Assembly: GCA_019689515.1 (NCBI GenBank)
Contig: JADGHI010000020.1
Coordinates: forward strand, 1-17,817
Reading direction: 5' to 3'
Length of the DNA stretch: 17,817 nt
Origin: Acetobacteraceae bacterium
Lineage (GTDB): Bacteria; Pseudomonadota; Alphaproteobacteria; Acetobacterales; Acetobacteraceae
A program made the position numbers and the translations under genes. Below the pieces are notes generated by a model that had not been told where the DNA came from, made no database searches, and saw only the letters and a program-made list of their open reading frames with translations. This document shows, in pieces, positions 1-7,412 of this stretch. The stretch's first letter is position 1. The number at the start of each line of letters is the position of its first letter.

Positions 1-36
1 GCCGGCCCGGACCCGGGCCGCGGGGGCGCCTGGTAC

Positions 37-51
37 GGGGGGGGGGGGGGG
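37..51. repeat. G homopolymer, 15 bases
   Basis: An uninterrupted run of 15 G lies downstream of the last transporter gene, with further GGG and GGGGG tracts on both sides. It could form a G-quadruplex on the plus strand. It could equally be a sequencing or assembly length error, since homopolymers of this length are error-prone. No gene crosses it inside the window. Confidence 0.9.
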
Positions 52-55
52 CGGG

Positions 56-82
56 CGCCCTGGCTCGGACCCGGCCAGGGCG
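56..82 (-). terminator. Hairpin just past dppF, possible terminator
   Basis: A perfect 9-base inverted repeat (CGCCCTGGC at 56-64, GCCAGGGCG at 74-82) with a 9-base loop lies 10 bases past the dppF stop codon. On the transcribed minus strand it is followed by C-rich sequence, not a T tract, so it is not a textbook intrinsic terminator. It may instead protect the 3' end of the message or act together with Rho. Positions 1-92 contain no gene that I can see. Confidence 0.4.
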
Positions 83-92
83 GGCCGCCGCG

Positions 93-1151
93 TCAGGCCG
101 CCAGCACGGCCGCGCCCTTGGCTCCGGCCAGGGGGTTCTTCTCCGCCGGCAGGTCGTGCAGGTGGCAGGCGGCCCAGTGCCCGGCCTCGGTCTGGCGGAG
201 CGGCGGCTCCTCCACCCGGCAACGGTCGAAGGCGTAGGGGCAGCGGGTGTGGAAGCGGCAGCCCTTGGGTGGGTTGATCGGACTCGGCACGTCGCCCTTG
301 AGGATGATCCGCTCCCGCTGCGCCCCCGGCATCGGCACCGGCACGGCGGAGAGCAGCGCCTCCGTATAGGGGTGCTTCGGCGCGCCGAAGAGCTGGCGCT
401 TCGGCGCCACCTCGACGATCTTGCCGAGGTACATCACGGCCACGCGATGGGTCATGTGCTCCACGATCGCGAGGTCGTGGCTGATGAACAGCATGGCGAG
501 GCCGAGTTCCTGCTGGAGATCCTGCAGCAGGTTGACGATCTGTGCCTTGACCGAGACGTCGAGCGCGCTCACCGCCTCGTCGCAGATGATCAGCTCCGGC
601 TCGGCGGCGAGCGCCCGGGCGATGCCGATCCGCTGCCGCTGCCCGCCGGAGAATTCGTGCGGCCAGCGGTTCACGGCGTCGCGCGGCAGCCGCACCTTGT
701 CCATCAGCGAGGCGATCCGCTCGTCGAGCTCGGCGCGCGACCGCGCGAGGCCGAAGTTGCGGATCGGCTCGGCAAGGATGTCGCGCACCCGCATGCGCGG
801 GTTGAGCGACGAGAACGGGTCCTGGAACACCACCTGCACGCGCCGGCGCATCGGCCGCAGCGCGCTGGGGGAGAGGCTGTCGAGGCGCTGCCCGTCGAGG
901 ACCACCTGACCGTCGGTGATGTCGAACAGCTTGAGGATCGCCTTGCCGACGGTGGACTTCCCGCAGCCCGACTCGCCCACGAGGGAGAGCGTCTCGCCCC
1001 TGTTGATGTGGAAGGAGACGCCGTCCACCGCATAGACATAGCCGACGACGCCGCCGAGGAGGCCACCGCGGATCGGGAAGTGCTTCTTGAGGTCGTTGAC
1101 CTCGAGAAGCGGGCGGGACGTGGCCGAGGACGGGGACATGGGCGCGTTCAT
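93..1151 (-). CDS. dppF: Dpp/Opp-type ABC transporter ATP-binding protein (DppF-like)
   Basis: This is the second of two ATPases that power uptake by the transporter at the inner membrane. The 352-residue protein has Walker A GESGCGKST (59-67), Q-loop Q110, signature SGGQRQR (168-174), Walker B LIICDEA (187-193) and H-loop H225. The C-terminal oligopeptide-transporter domain carries four cysteines (C298, C304, C311, C329) in the spacing that binds an iron-sulfur cluster in DppD/DppF proteins. The length is normal for the family. The ATG at 1151 overlaps the dppD stop by four bases (ATGA), which points to translational coupling; an in-frame ATG at residue 5 is an alternative start. This is the last gene of the operon. 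The symbol indicates family position only; the substrate (peptide, opine, nickel or other) cannot be read from an ATPase. Confidence 0.93.
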   Translation of the reverse strand: MNAPMSPSSATSRPLLEVNDLKKHFPIRGGLLGGVVGYVYAVDGVSFHINRGETLSLVGESGCGKSTVGKAILKLFDITDGQVVLDGQRLDSLSPSALRPMRRRVQVVFQDPFSSLNPRMRVRDILAEPIRNFGLARSRAELDERIASLMDKVRLPRDAVNRWPHEFSGGQRQRIGIARALAAEPELIICDEAVSALDVSVKAQIVNLLQDLQQELGLAMLFISHDLAIVEHMTHRVAVMYLGKIVEVAPKRQLFGAPKHPYTEALLSAVPVPMPGAQRERIILKGDVPSPINPPKGCRFHTRCPYAFDRCRVEEPPLRQTEAGHWAACHLHDLPAEKNPLAGAKGAAVLAA

Positions 1152-2140
1152 GCGGCGAGCGCCCCCTCGCGCGGCGCGTAGTGGCAGGCAGCGGCGTGGC
1201 CCGGCGCCTTCTGCTCCAGCGCCGGAGCCACCTTGCGGCAGAGATCGGTCGCGTAGGCGCAGCGCGAGGCGAAGACGCAGCCCTCGATGCGCTGCCTGAG
1301 GCTCGGCACCAGGCCAGGGATCTCCTGCAGCCGCGTCTCGGTCCCGGTGAGCGAGGAGCCGAGCTTCGGCACCGAGCCGAGCAGCCCCTGGGTGTAGGGA
1401 TGGCGCGGGGTGCGGAACAGCGACCCCACGGGGGCCTCCTCCACCTTCCGGCCGGCGTACATCACCACCACGCGCTCCGCGACCTCCGCCACCACACCGA
1501 GGTCATGGGTGATCAGCACGATGGCGGCGCCGACCCGGCGCTTGAGATCGCGCATCAGGTCGAGGATCTGCGCCTGGATCGTGACGTCGAGCGCGGTGGT
1601 CGGCTCGTCCGCGATCAGCAGCTTCGGGTTGCAGGCAAGCGCGATCGCGATCATCACCCGCTGCCGCATCCCGCCCGAGAGCTGGTGCGGATACTCGCGC
1701 ACCCGCCGCGCCGGCTCGGGGATGCCCACGAGCTGCAGCATCTCGACCGCCCGCGCCTCCGCCGCCTTGCGGTCGAGGCCCTGGTGCAGCCTGAGCGTCT
1801 CGCCGATCTGCCGGCCTACGGTGAGCACCGGGTTCAGCGAGGTCATCGGCTCCTGAAAGATCATGCTGATCTCGTTGCCGCGGATGCCGCGCATCTCGCG
1901 CTCCGAGAGCTTCAGCAGGTCGCGCCCCTGGAAGCGGATGCTGCCGGCGATCTTGCCCGGCGGCTCCGGGATCAGCCGCAGCACGCTCATCGCCGTGACC
2001 GACTTGCCGCAGCCGGACTCGCCCACAACCGCCAGCGTCTCGCCGGCCTCGACCTGGAAGGAGACACCGTCCACCGCGCGGACGATCCCGCCTGGCGTGC
2101 GGAAATGCGTCTGGAGATTTTCGATCTCGAGCAGGGCCAT
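1148..2140 (-). CDS. dppD: Dpp/Opp-type ABC transporter ATP-binding protein (DppD-like)
   Basis: First ATPase of the importer and presumed heterodimer partner of the DppF-like protein. The 330-residue sequence has Walker A GESGCGKS (40-47), Q-loop Q96, signature LSGGMRQRV (154-162), Walker B LLIADEP (174-180) and H-loop H212. The C-terminal domain again has the four-cysteine set (C288, C294, C301, C319). LSGGMRQRV and DEPTTALDVTIQAQ are characteristic of DppD/OppD rather than DppF/OppF. The start at 2140 shares one base with the dppC stop (TGATG), and the stop overlaps dppF by four bases, so dppB, C, D and F are probably translated from one message. All catalytic motifs are intact. Confidence 0.93.
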   Translation of the reverse strand: MALLEIENLQTHFRTPGGIVRAVDGVSFQVEAGETLAVVGESGCGKSVTAMSVLRLIPEPPGKIAGSIRFQGRDLLKLSEREMRGIRGNEISMIFQEPMTSLNPVLTVGRQIGETLRLHQGLDRKAAEARAVEMLQLVGIPEPARRVREYPHQLSGGMRQRVMIAIALACNPKLLIADEPTTALDVTIQAQILDLMRDLKRRVGAAIVLITHDLGVVAEVAERVVVMYAGRKVEEAPVGSLFRTPRHPYTQGLLGSVPKLGSSLTGTETRLQEIPGLVPSLRQRIEGCVFASRCAYATDLCRKVAPALEQKAPGHAAACHYAPREGALAA

Positions 2141-3072
2141 CAGATGCGCTTCGCCATGCGCGGGTCAAGCGCGTCGCGCAGCCCGTCGCCGAGGAGGTTG
2201 ACCGCAAGGACCGTGATCGAGAGGAACACGGCCGGGAAGAAGACGATGTAGGGCTTCACCTGCCAGAGCGCCCGCCCCTCCGCCATGATGTTCCCCCAGG
2301 AGGGGATAATCGGCGGCGTGCCGGCGCCGATGAAGGAGAGGATCGCCTCGATGATCATCGCCGAGGCGCAGATGTAGGTCGCCTGCACGGTGATCGGCGC
2401 GATCGTGTTGGGCAGGATGTGGCGCCAGATGATCACCGGCGTGCGCGTGCCCGAGGCGACCGCCGCCTCCACATAGGGCTGCTCGCGCAGGCTGAGCACC
2501 ACGCCGCGCACGAGGCGCGAGACGCGCGGGATCTCCGCGATGGTGATGGAGATAATGACGTTGCGCACGGACCCCCGCGTCAGCGCCATCAGCGCGATGG
2601 CCAGCAGGATCGGCGGGATCGACATCATCCCGTCCATGACCCGCATGATGATCCCATCGGCCCAGCGGACGAAGCCGGAAACCAGGCCGATCGCGAGGCC
2701 GATCACCGAGGAGAGGATCGCCACCGCAAAGCCGACGATCAGCGACACGCGCGCCCCGAAGATCACGCGGGAATAGACGTCGCGCCCGAGCATGTCGGTG
2801 CCGAACCAGTACTGCGCCGAGGGCTCCCGCGTCCGCCGTGCCGGGGCAAGCGCCGTCGGGTCCACGGTCCAGAGGTAGTCCGCGAAGACGGCGATGAACA
2901 CCATGAGCAGCAGGAGGGCGCCGCCGACGGCGATGGTCGGGTGCCGCCAGAGGAAGCCGGTGACGCCACGCCGCGCCTTCACGGGCGGCATGATGTCGGG
3001 CATCGGCGCCGCCGCCGCAACGTCGTGCGGCGGTACCGGGGCGGCGGGGGTGAGGACGGTCGCGGAGGCCAT
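2140..3072 (-). CDS. dppC: Dpp/Opp-type ABC transporter permease (DppC-like)
   Basis: One half of the transmembrane pore. The 310-residue protein begins with a Pro/Ala-rich cytoplasmic tail (about 1-35), then the OppC N-terminal segment and first membrane helix (about 39-67). The sequence YWFGTDMLGRDVYSR (88-102) is a hallmark of DppC/OppC proteins. The cytoplasmic EAA coupling loop, which contacts the ATPases, is visible as YVEAAVASGTRTPVIIWRHI (200-219). Several further hydrophobic helices follow, with about six in total. The start shares one base with the dppB stop (TGATG) and the stop shares one base with the dppD start. No defect was seen. Confidence 0.93.
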   Translation of the reverse strand: MASATVLTPAAPVPPHDVAAAAPMPDIMPPVKARRGVTGFLWRHPTIAVGGALLLLMVFIAVFADYLWTVDPTALAPARRTREPSAQYWFGTDMLGRDVYSRVIFGARVSLIVGFAVAILSSVIGLAIGLVSGFVRWADGIIMRVMDGMMSIPPILLAIALMALTRGSVRNVIISITIAEIPRVSRLVRGVVLSLREQPYVEAAVASGTRTPVIIWRHILPNTIAPITVQATYICASAMIIEAILSFIGAGTPPIIPSWGNIMAEGRALWQVKPYIVFFPAVFLSITVLAVNLLGDGLRDALDPRMAKRI

Positions 3073-4013
3073 CAGTACCGGATCCTCGGGTCAAACAGGG
3101 TGTAGACGAGGTCTATGGCCAGGTTGACCAGCACATAGACGAAGCTGAACAGCAGCACGACGCCCTGGATGACCGGGTAGTCGCGCCTGAGGATCGCATC
3201 CACCGTCAGCCGCCCGAGTCCGGGGATGGCGAAGACGCTCTCCGTCACCACCGCGCCGCCGATGAGCAGCGCGATGCCGATGCCGATCACGGTGACGATC
3301 GGCACGGCGGCGTTCTTCAGCGCGTGCAGGAAGAGGATACCGGTCTGGCCCACTCCCTTGGCACGCGCGGTGCGGATGTAGTCCTGCTGCAGCACCTCGA
3401 GCATCGTCGCGCGGGTGATGCGCGCGATCAGGGCGATGTATACGCCCCCCAGCGCGATGGCGGGCAGCACCAGGTTCTCGATCCAGGGCAGGAAGCCCTC
3501 CTGGAAGGAGGTGTAGCCCTGCACCGGGAACCAATCGAGCTCGAGCGCGAAGACGTAGGCGAGCAGGTAGGCCACCACGAAGACGGGGACGGAGAAGCCA
3601 AGCACCGCGAAGGCCATCACCATGCGGTCGATCAGCGTCCCCTGCTTCCACGCCGCCACCACGCCCATCGGCACCGCGATGGAGACGGCGAAGATCAGCG
3701 TGACGATCATCAACGACAGCGTCGGCTCGATCCGCTGCGCGATCATCGTGCTGACCGGCAGGTTGGTGAAGATCGAGGTGCCGAGGTCCCCTTGGAGGAT
3801 GTGCCAGACCCACTCACCGAAGCGCACCAGGTAGGGCCGGTCGAGGCCCAGGCTCTGGCGGATCCGCTCAACGTCCTCTGGCGTGGCCTGGTCGCCCGCG
3901 ATCACCGCCGCCGGGTCGCCCGGGGCGAGGTAGAGGAGCGAGAACACGAACAGCGCGACCACCGCCATCACGGGGATGGTCGCGAGCACACGACGGACGA
4001 CATAGGCCCACAT
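3072..4013 (-). CDS. dppB: Dpp/Opp-type ABC transporter permease (DppB-like)
   Basis: The other half of the pore, 313 residues. The first helix (about 8-30) runs into the typical DppB/OppB stretch LLYLAPGDPA (26-35). The sequence GDLGTSI (75-81) precedes the core permease domain, and the EAA coupling loop lies at DYIRTARAKGVGQTGILFLH (211-230). About six membrane helices are expected. The ATG at 4013 lies 23 bases past the stop of binding protein F, so F and the pore genes are almost certainly cotranscribed. I see no clear Shine-Dalgarno sequence before this ATG, so coupling to F translation is likely. Length and motifs are normal. Confidence 0.93.
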   Translation of the reverse strand: MWAYVVRRVLATIPVMAVVALFVFSLLYLAPGDPAAVIAGDQATPEDVERIRQSLGLDRPYLVRFGEWVWHILQGDLGTSIFTNLPVSTMIAQRIEPTLSLMIVTLIFAVSIAVPMGVVAAWKQGTLIDRMVMAFAVLGFSVPVFVVAYLLAYVFALELDWFPVQGYTSFQEGFLPWIENLVLPAIALGGVYIALIARITRATMLEVLQQDYIRTARAKGVGQTGILFLHALKNAAVPIVTVIGIGIALLIGGAVVTESVFAIPGLGRLTVDAILRRDYPVIQGVVLLFSFVYVLVNLAIDLVYTLFDPRIRY

Positions 4014-4036
4014 GATTTGTGCTTACAGCAGCCCCA

Positions 4037-5644
4037 TCAGCTCTTGCCAACACCCCAGAAGAAGGGCAGCGGCCCTTTCTGGATGCCCGTAACGTTGCGC
4101 CGCCAGGCCGTGTAGGACAGGAAGAAGCCCGTCGGCGCGTAGACCACGTCCTCCATCGCGGCGCGGTTCACCTTGGCGATCGCGCGCTTCTCGGCCTCCA
4201 GGTCCGGCGCCTCGAACCACTCGGCGATCGCCGCCTCGGTCGCCTGGCTGGTCGGCCAGCCGAACCATGCGTTCTCACCGGTGCCGCGCACCGCGTTGTA
4301 GGAGGCGGGATTCACGCAGTCCGCGCCGGCGTGCCAGGTGTGGAAGACCTGCCAGCCGCCCTGGCCCGGAGGGTTCTTCATCGCGCGGCGCTGGCCGACC
4401 GTGCCCCAGTCCGTCGCCACGAAGTCCACGTTCATCCCAAGGCGCTTCAGCAGGTCGGCGGTCACGTCGCCCTGCGCCTTGGTGATGGACTGATCCTGCG
4501 CCACGATGCAGGTGACGGGCTGGCCGGAATAGCCGCTCTCGGCCAGCAGGCGCTTCGCCCCGTCCAGGTCGCGCGGCCCCTTGAGGATATCGCCGCCCTC
4601 CTCCGTGTAGAGGGGCGTGCCCGGCGTGAAGAAGCCCGGCAACGGCTTCCAGAGCCGTTCGTCGTCGCCCACCAGCGCGCGCATGTAGTCCTCCTGGCTC
4701 ATGGCCATCAGGATCGCGCGCCGCGCCTTCACGTGGTTGAAGGGCGGGTGCAGGTGGTTCATCCGGAAGCTGCCGATGTTCCCGAGCGGGTCGGCGATGT
4801 CCACCAGGATGTTGCGGTTGCGCCTCAGCACCGGCACCAGGTCGGAGATCGGGTTCTCCCACCAGTCCACCTCGCCGTTCTGCAGCGCGGCGGCGGCGGT
4901 CGCCGGGTCGGGCATCACGATCCACTCGACCCGATCCACCAGGATGCGCTTCGACCCCGCGAGCCAGGACGCCGCCGCCCCCTCGCGCGGCTGGTACTGG
5001 TCGAAGCGCTGGAACACGGCGCGCGCGCCGGGCACCCACTCGTCGCGCATGAAGCGCATGGGGCCGGAGCCGATATACTCCGAGATCTGCTGGAACGGGT
5101 CGGTGCGCGCGATGCGCTCCGGCATGATGAAGCAGATGGGCGTATTCGTCTTGGCGAGCGCCCAGAGCATCTTCGGGAAGGGCTGCTTCAGCTTCCAGGT
5201 GAAGGTGCGGTCGTCCACGACCGACAACTCGTCCTGGATGGCGCGGATCATCTGGCCCATCGGGTCGCGGACCGCCCAGCGCGCGACCGAGGCGACGACG
5301 TCCCTCGCCAGCACCGGCTCGCCGTCGTGGAACCGCAGCCCGGAGCGCAGGCGGAAGGTCCAAACCTTGAAGTCCGGCGAATGCTCCTCCGCCTCGACCA
5401 TCTGGCGCTGGGGCTTGAGTTCGCTGTCCACGCCGTACAGCGTGTCCCACACCATCGCCGAGGCGTTGCGCACGACATACTGCGTGCCCCAGATCGGATC
5501 GAAGTTCGCGAGGTTGGCTTGCGGCACGAAGCGCAGTGCGCGCGCCGCGGCACCCTGCGCCAGCGCCGGGGCGGACAGGCCGCGCGCCCCGCCCAGCGCG
5601 GCCATGCCGACGGCGGTCGCTCTCAGGAAGCTTCTGCGGTCCAT
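4037..5644 (-). CDS. Family-5 ABC solute-binding protein F (adjacent to the permeases)
   Basis: Periplasmic receptor of the importer (SBP_bac_5, DppA/OppA-like), 535 residues. The start is the ATG at 5644, preceded by AGGGGGAG eight bases upstream; the longer reading from 5671 adds nine residues and lacks that spacing. The signal peptide begins MDRRSFLRA, an excellent twin-arginine motif, with a likely cleavage site after ALA (27-29). There is no lipobox cysteine, so the mature protein should be soluble. Family marks are FHDGEPV (about 105-111), MPERIARTDPFQQI and DWGT followed by QRR. An aspartate (D442), 11 residues past GGW, aligns by eye with the OppA/DppA residue that binds the peptide amino group. 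Its position next to dppB suggests that F is the ancestral receptor of this transporter. The ligand is unknown. Confidence 0.92.
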   Translation of the reverse strand: MDRRSFLRATAVGMAALGGARGLSAPALAQGAAARALRFVPQANLANFDPIWGTQYVVRNASAMVWDTLYGVDSELKPQRQMVEAEEHSPDFKVWTFRLRSGLRFHDGEPVLARDVVASVARWAVRDPMGQMIRAIQDELSVVDDRTFTWKLKQPFPKMLWALAKTNTPICFIMPERIARTDPFQQISEYIGSGPMRFMRDEWVPGARAVFQRFDQYQPREGAAASWLAGSKRILVDRVEWIVMPDPATAAAALQNGEVDWWENPISDLVPVLRRNRNILVDIADPLGNIGSFRMNHLHPPFNHVKARRAILMAMSQEDYMRALVGDDERLWKPLPGFFTPGTPLYTEEGGDILKGPRDLDGAKRLLAESGYSGQPVTCIVAQDQSITKAQGDVTADLLKRLGMNVDFVATDWGTVGQRRAMKNPPGQGGWQVFHTWHAGADCVNPASYNAVRGTGENAWFGWPTSQATEAAIAEWFEAPDLEAEKRAIAKVNRAAMEDVVYAPTGFFLSYTAWRRNVTGIQKGPLPFFWGVGKS

Positions 5645-5671
5645 CGTTTGCACTCCCCCTCTCTCTCCCAT

Positions 5672-5687
5672 GGGCGGTTTGCCGCCC
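5672..5687 (-). other. Small hairpin in the leader of binding protein F
   Basis: GGGCGG, a four-base loop and CCGCCC form a perfect six-base stem. It sits 27 bases upstream of the F start and ahead of the AGGGGGAG ribosome-binding site. It could affect translation or message stability. With six G/C pairs in GC-rich DNA, chance is also possible. Confidence 0.35.
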
Positions 5688-5772
5688 TGACTTCGCCTCT
5701 TAATCCGTCACCCTGCCTCAACCTTGTGCATCGCGCCAGGGTCGGATGAGCAATCTGACGCGCGCCGAGACG

Positions 5773-5814
5773 TGCTGCGCCGCAGCATCCCATTTCGATA
5801 AGCACGCCGCGTGC
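5773..5814 (-). other. Two adjacent short palindromes after binding protein E
   Basis: Arms TGCTGCG (5773-5779) and CGCAGCA (5781-5787) flank one base, and arms GCACGC (5802-5807) and GCGTGC (5809-5814) flank one base. Both lie within 50 bases of the E stop codon, in the 177-base gap before gene F. Each can fold as a short RNA hairpin with a three-base loop, and neither has a proper T tract on the minus strand. They may mark a 3' end or processing site between E and F. The rest of the gap (5645-5821) holds no gene and no promoter I would defend. Confidence 0.3.
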
Positions 5815-5821
5815 CAAACGC

Positions 5822-7408
5822 TCACGCCCGCCGCACCCCCCAGAACATCGAGGAACTGCCCTTCAGCACCCCGGTCAGGCTGCGCCGGTAGGCCTGCACC
5901 GGCAGCACCTGGCCGAGCGGGATGAAGGGCACCTCCTGCCAGACGACGCGCTGGATCTCCTCGGCGACGCGCTTCTCCTGCTCGATGTCACCGGCCTGGA
6001 ACCAGGCCTCGCGCAGTTCCTCGAGCTTCGGGATGGTCGGCCAGCCGGACCAGGCGGCGGCGCCGTGGCCGCGGATGGGCTGGTGGCTGCCGGGCACGGA
6101 GACGTCGAGCCCTTCCCAGGTGGTGCAGAAGACGCTCCAGCCGCCCTGGTCCACCGGGCCGCGGTTGGTGCGGCGCTGGATGTGCGTCCCCCAGTCCATC
6201 GCCTGGAGGTCCACGTTGAACCCGATCCGCCGCATCAAATCCGCCGCCGCCACCTCGGCGAGGTTCTGCAAGACCGGCAGGTCGGTCGCCGAGAGCATCA
6301 CCACGCGCTCGCCCTTGTACCCCGCCTCGCGCAGCATTCGCCGAGCCGCCTCGAGGTCGCGCGGGCGGGTCAGCACCTCGAGCCCGGCGTCATTCGCGAG
6401 CGGCGTCCCCGGCGTGAACACCCCGGCCGGCACGTGGTAGAGCGCCGGGTCGGTGCCGATCGCCGCCTGCATGAAGGCCTGCTGGTCGATCGCCGGCAGC
6501 AGGGCTCGGCGCATCGCCGGGTTGTCGAAGGGCGGGTGCAGGAAATTGAACCGCAGCACACCGAGATTGCCGAACTCGCTGATCCGTTCCACCACGATGT
6601 CGCGGTGCCGGCGCAGCACCGGAAGGAGGTCCGGGAGCGGCGTCTCCCACCAGTCCACCTCGTTGTTCTGCAAGGCCGCGGCGGCGGTGGAGGGGTCGGG
6701 CATCACCCGCCACTCGACCCGGTCGAAATGCACACGCTTGCCGCCGGCGAGGAGGTCGGGCGGCTCCTCGCGCGGCACGTAGTCCGCGAATCGCTCATAG
6801 ACGACGATGTCGCCGGGCCGGAACAGGTCCTGGCGGAAGCGGAAGGGGCCGCTGCCCGTGTAGTCCTGGATCTGCTGGAAGGGATCGGTGCGCGCGACCC
6901 GCTCCGGCATGATTGCACAGATATTGGCCGAGGGCTTGCCGAGCGCGAAGGCAAGGCCGGGCCAGGGCCGCTTGAGGCGGATCTCGAAGCGGTTGTCGTC
7001 GAGCGCGCGCATCTCGTCGAGCAGCGCGTCGAGCCGCTGGCCGAGCACGTCGCGGTTCGACCAGCGGGCGATGGAGGCGATGCAGTCCCGTGCGCGGACC
7101 GGCTCGCCGTCGTGGAATTTGAGGCCCGGGCGCAGCGTGACGGTCCAGCGCAGCCCGTCGGCCGAGACCTCGTGCCCCGCCGCCATCTGCGGGCGCGGCC
7201 GCAGATCGGCGCCGAGGCCGTACAGCGTGTCGTAGATCATCAGCCCGTGGTTGCGCACCACGACGGCCGTGCTCCAGACGGGGTCTATGTTGGAGAGGTT
7301 GGACTGCGGCACGAAGCGCAGGATGCGCGCCTGCGCCTGGGCCGAAGCGACACGCGGCGCCGCCAGCGCGGCGGCACCCGCGGCGATGGCGGAGCGCCGG
7401 GTGATCAT
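5822..7408 (-). CDS. Family-5 ABC solute-binding protein E
   Basis: Periplasmic receptor paralogue of 528 residues, starting at the ATG at 7408 only four bases past the stop of gene D. The leader peptide begins MITRRSAIAAG, with cleavage likely after ASA (21-23). The twin arginine is present, but the following residues are a weaker Tat match than in F or D. Conserved marks are RFVPQSNLSNIDPVW (31-45), FHDGEPV (98-104), MPERVARTDPFQQI (167-180), VDWWETP (251-257), FNFLHPPF (287-294) and DWGT (405-408). D435 occupies the position aligned with the peptide-amine-binding aspartate of OppA. A 177-base gap separates E from F. The four-base spacing to D shows cotranscription with D. The ligand is unknown. 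Confidence 0.92.
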   Translation of the reverse strand: MITRRSAIAAGAAALAAPRVASAQAQARILRFVPQSNLSNIDPVWSTAVVVRNHGLMIYDTLYGLGADLRPRPQMAAGHEVSADGLRWTVTLRPGLKFHDGEPVRARDCIASIARWSNRDVLGQRLDALLDEMRALDDNRFEIRLKRPWPGLAFALGKPSANICAIMPERVARTDPFQQIQDYTGSGPFRFRQDLFRPGDIVVYERFADYVPREEPPDLLAGGKRVHFDRVEWRVMPDPSTAAAALQNNEVDWWETPLPDLLPVLRRHRDIVVERISEFGNLGVLRFNFLHPPFDNPAMRRALLPAIDQQAFMQAAIGTDPALYHVPAGVFTPGTPLANDAGLEVLTRPRDLEAARRMLREAGYKGERVVMLSATDLPVLQNLAEVAAADLMRRIGFNVDLQAMDWGTHIQRRTNRGPVDQGGWSVFCTTWEGLDVSVPGSHQPIRGHGAAAWSGWPTIPKLEELREAWFQAGDIEQEKRVAEEIQRVVWQEVPFIPLGQVLPVQAYRRSLTGVLKGSSSMFWGVRRA

Positions 7409-7412
7409 GACC

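Noticed and set aside
4019..5749. Long plus-strand open frames opposite the receptor genes (also 6065-7468, 7251-9017, 9153-10730, 10450-12684, 12590-14110)
   Set aside because: They are rich in His, Arg, Ala and Asp with no recognisable motif, and lie exactly opposite well-supported receptor genes. This is what extreme G/C at third codon positions produces on the other strand.
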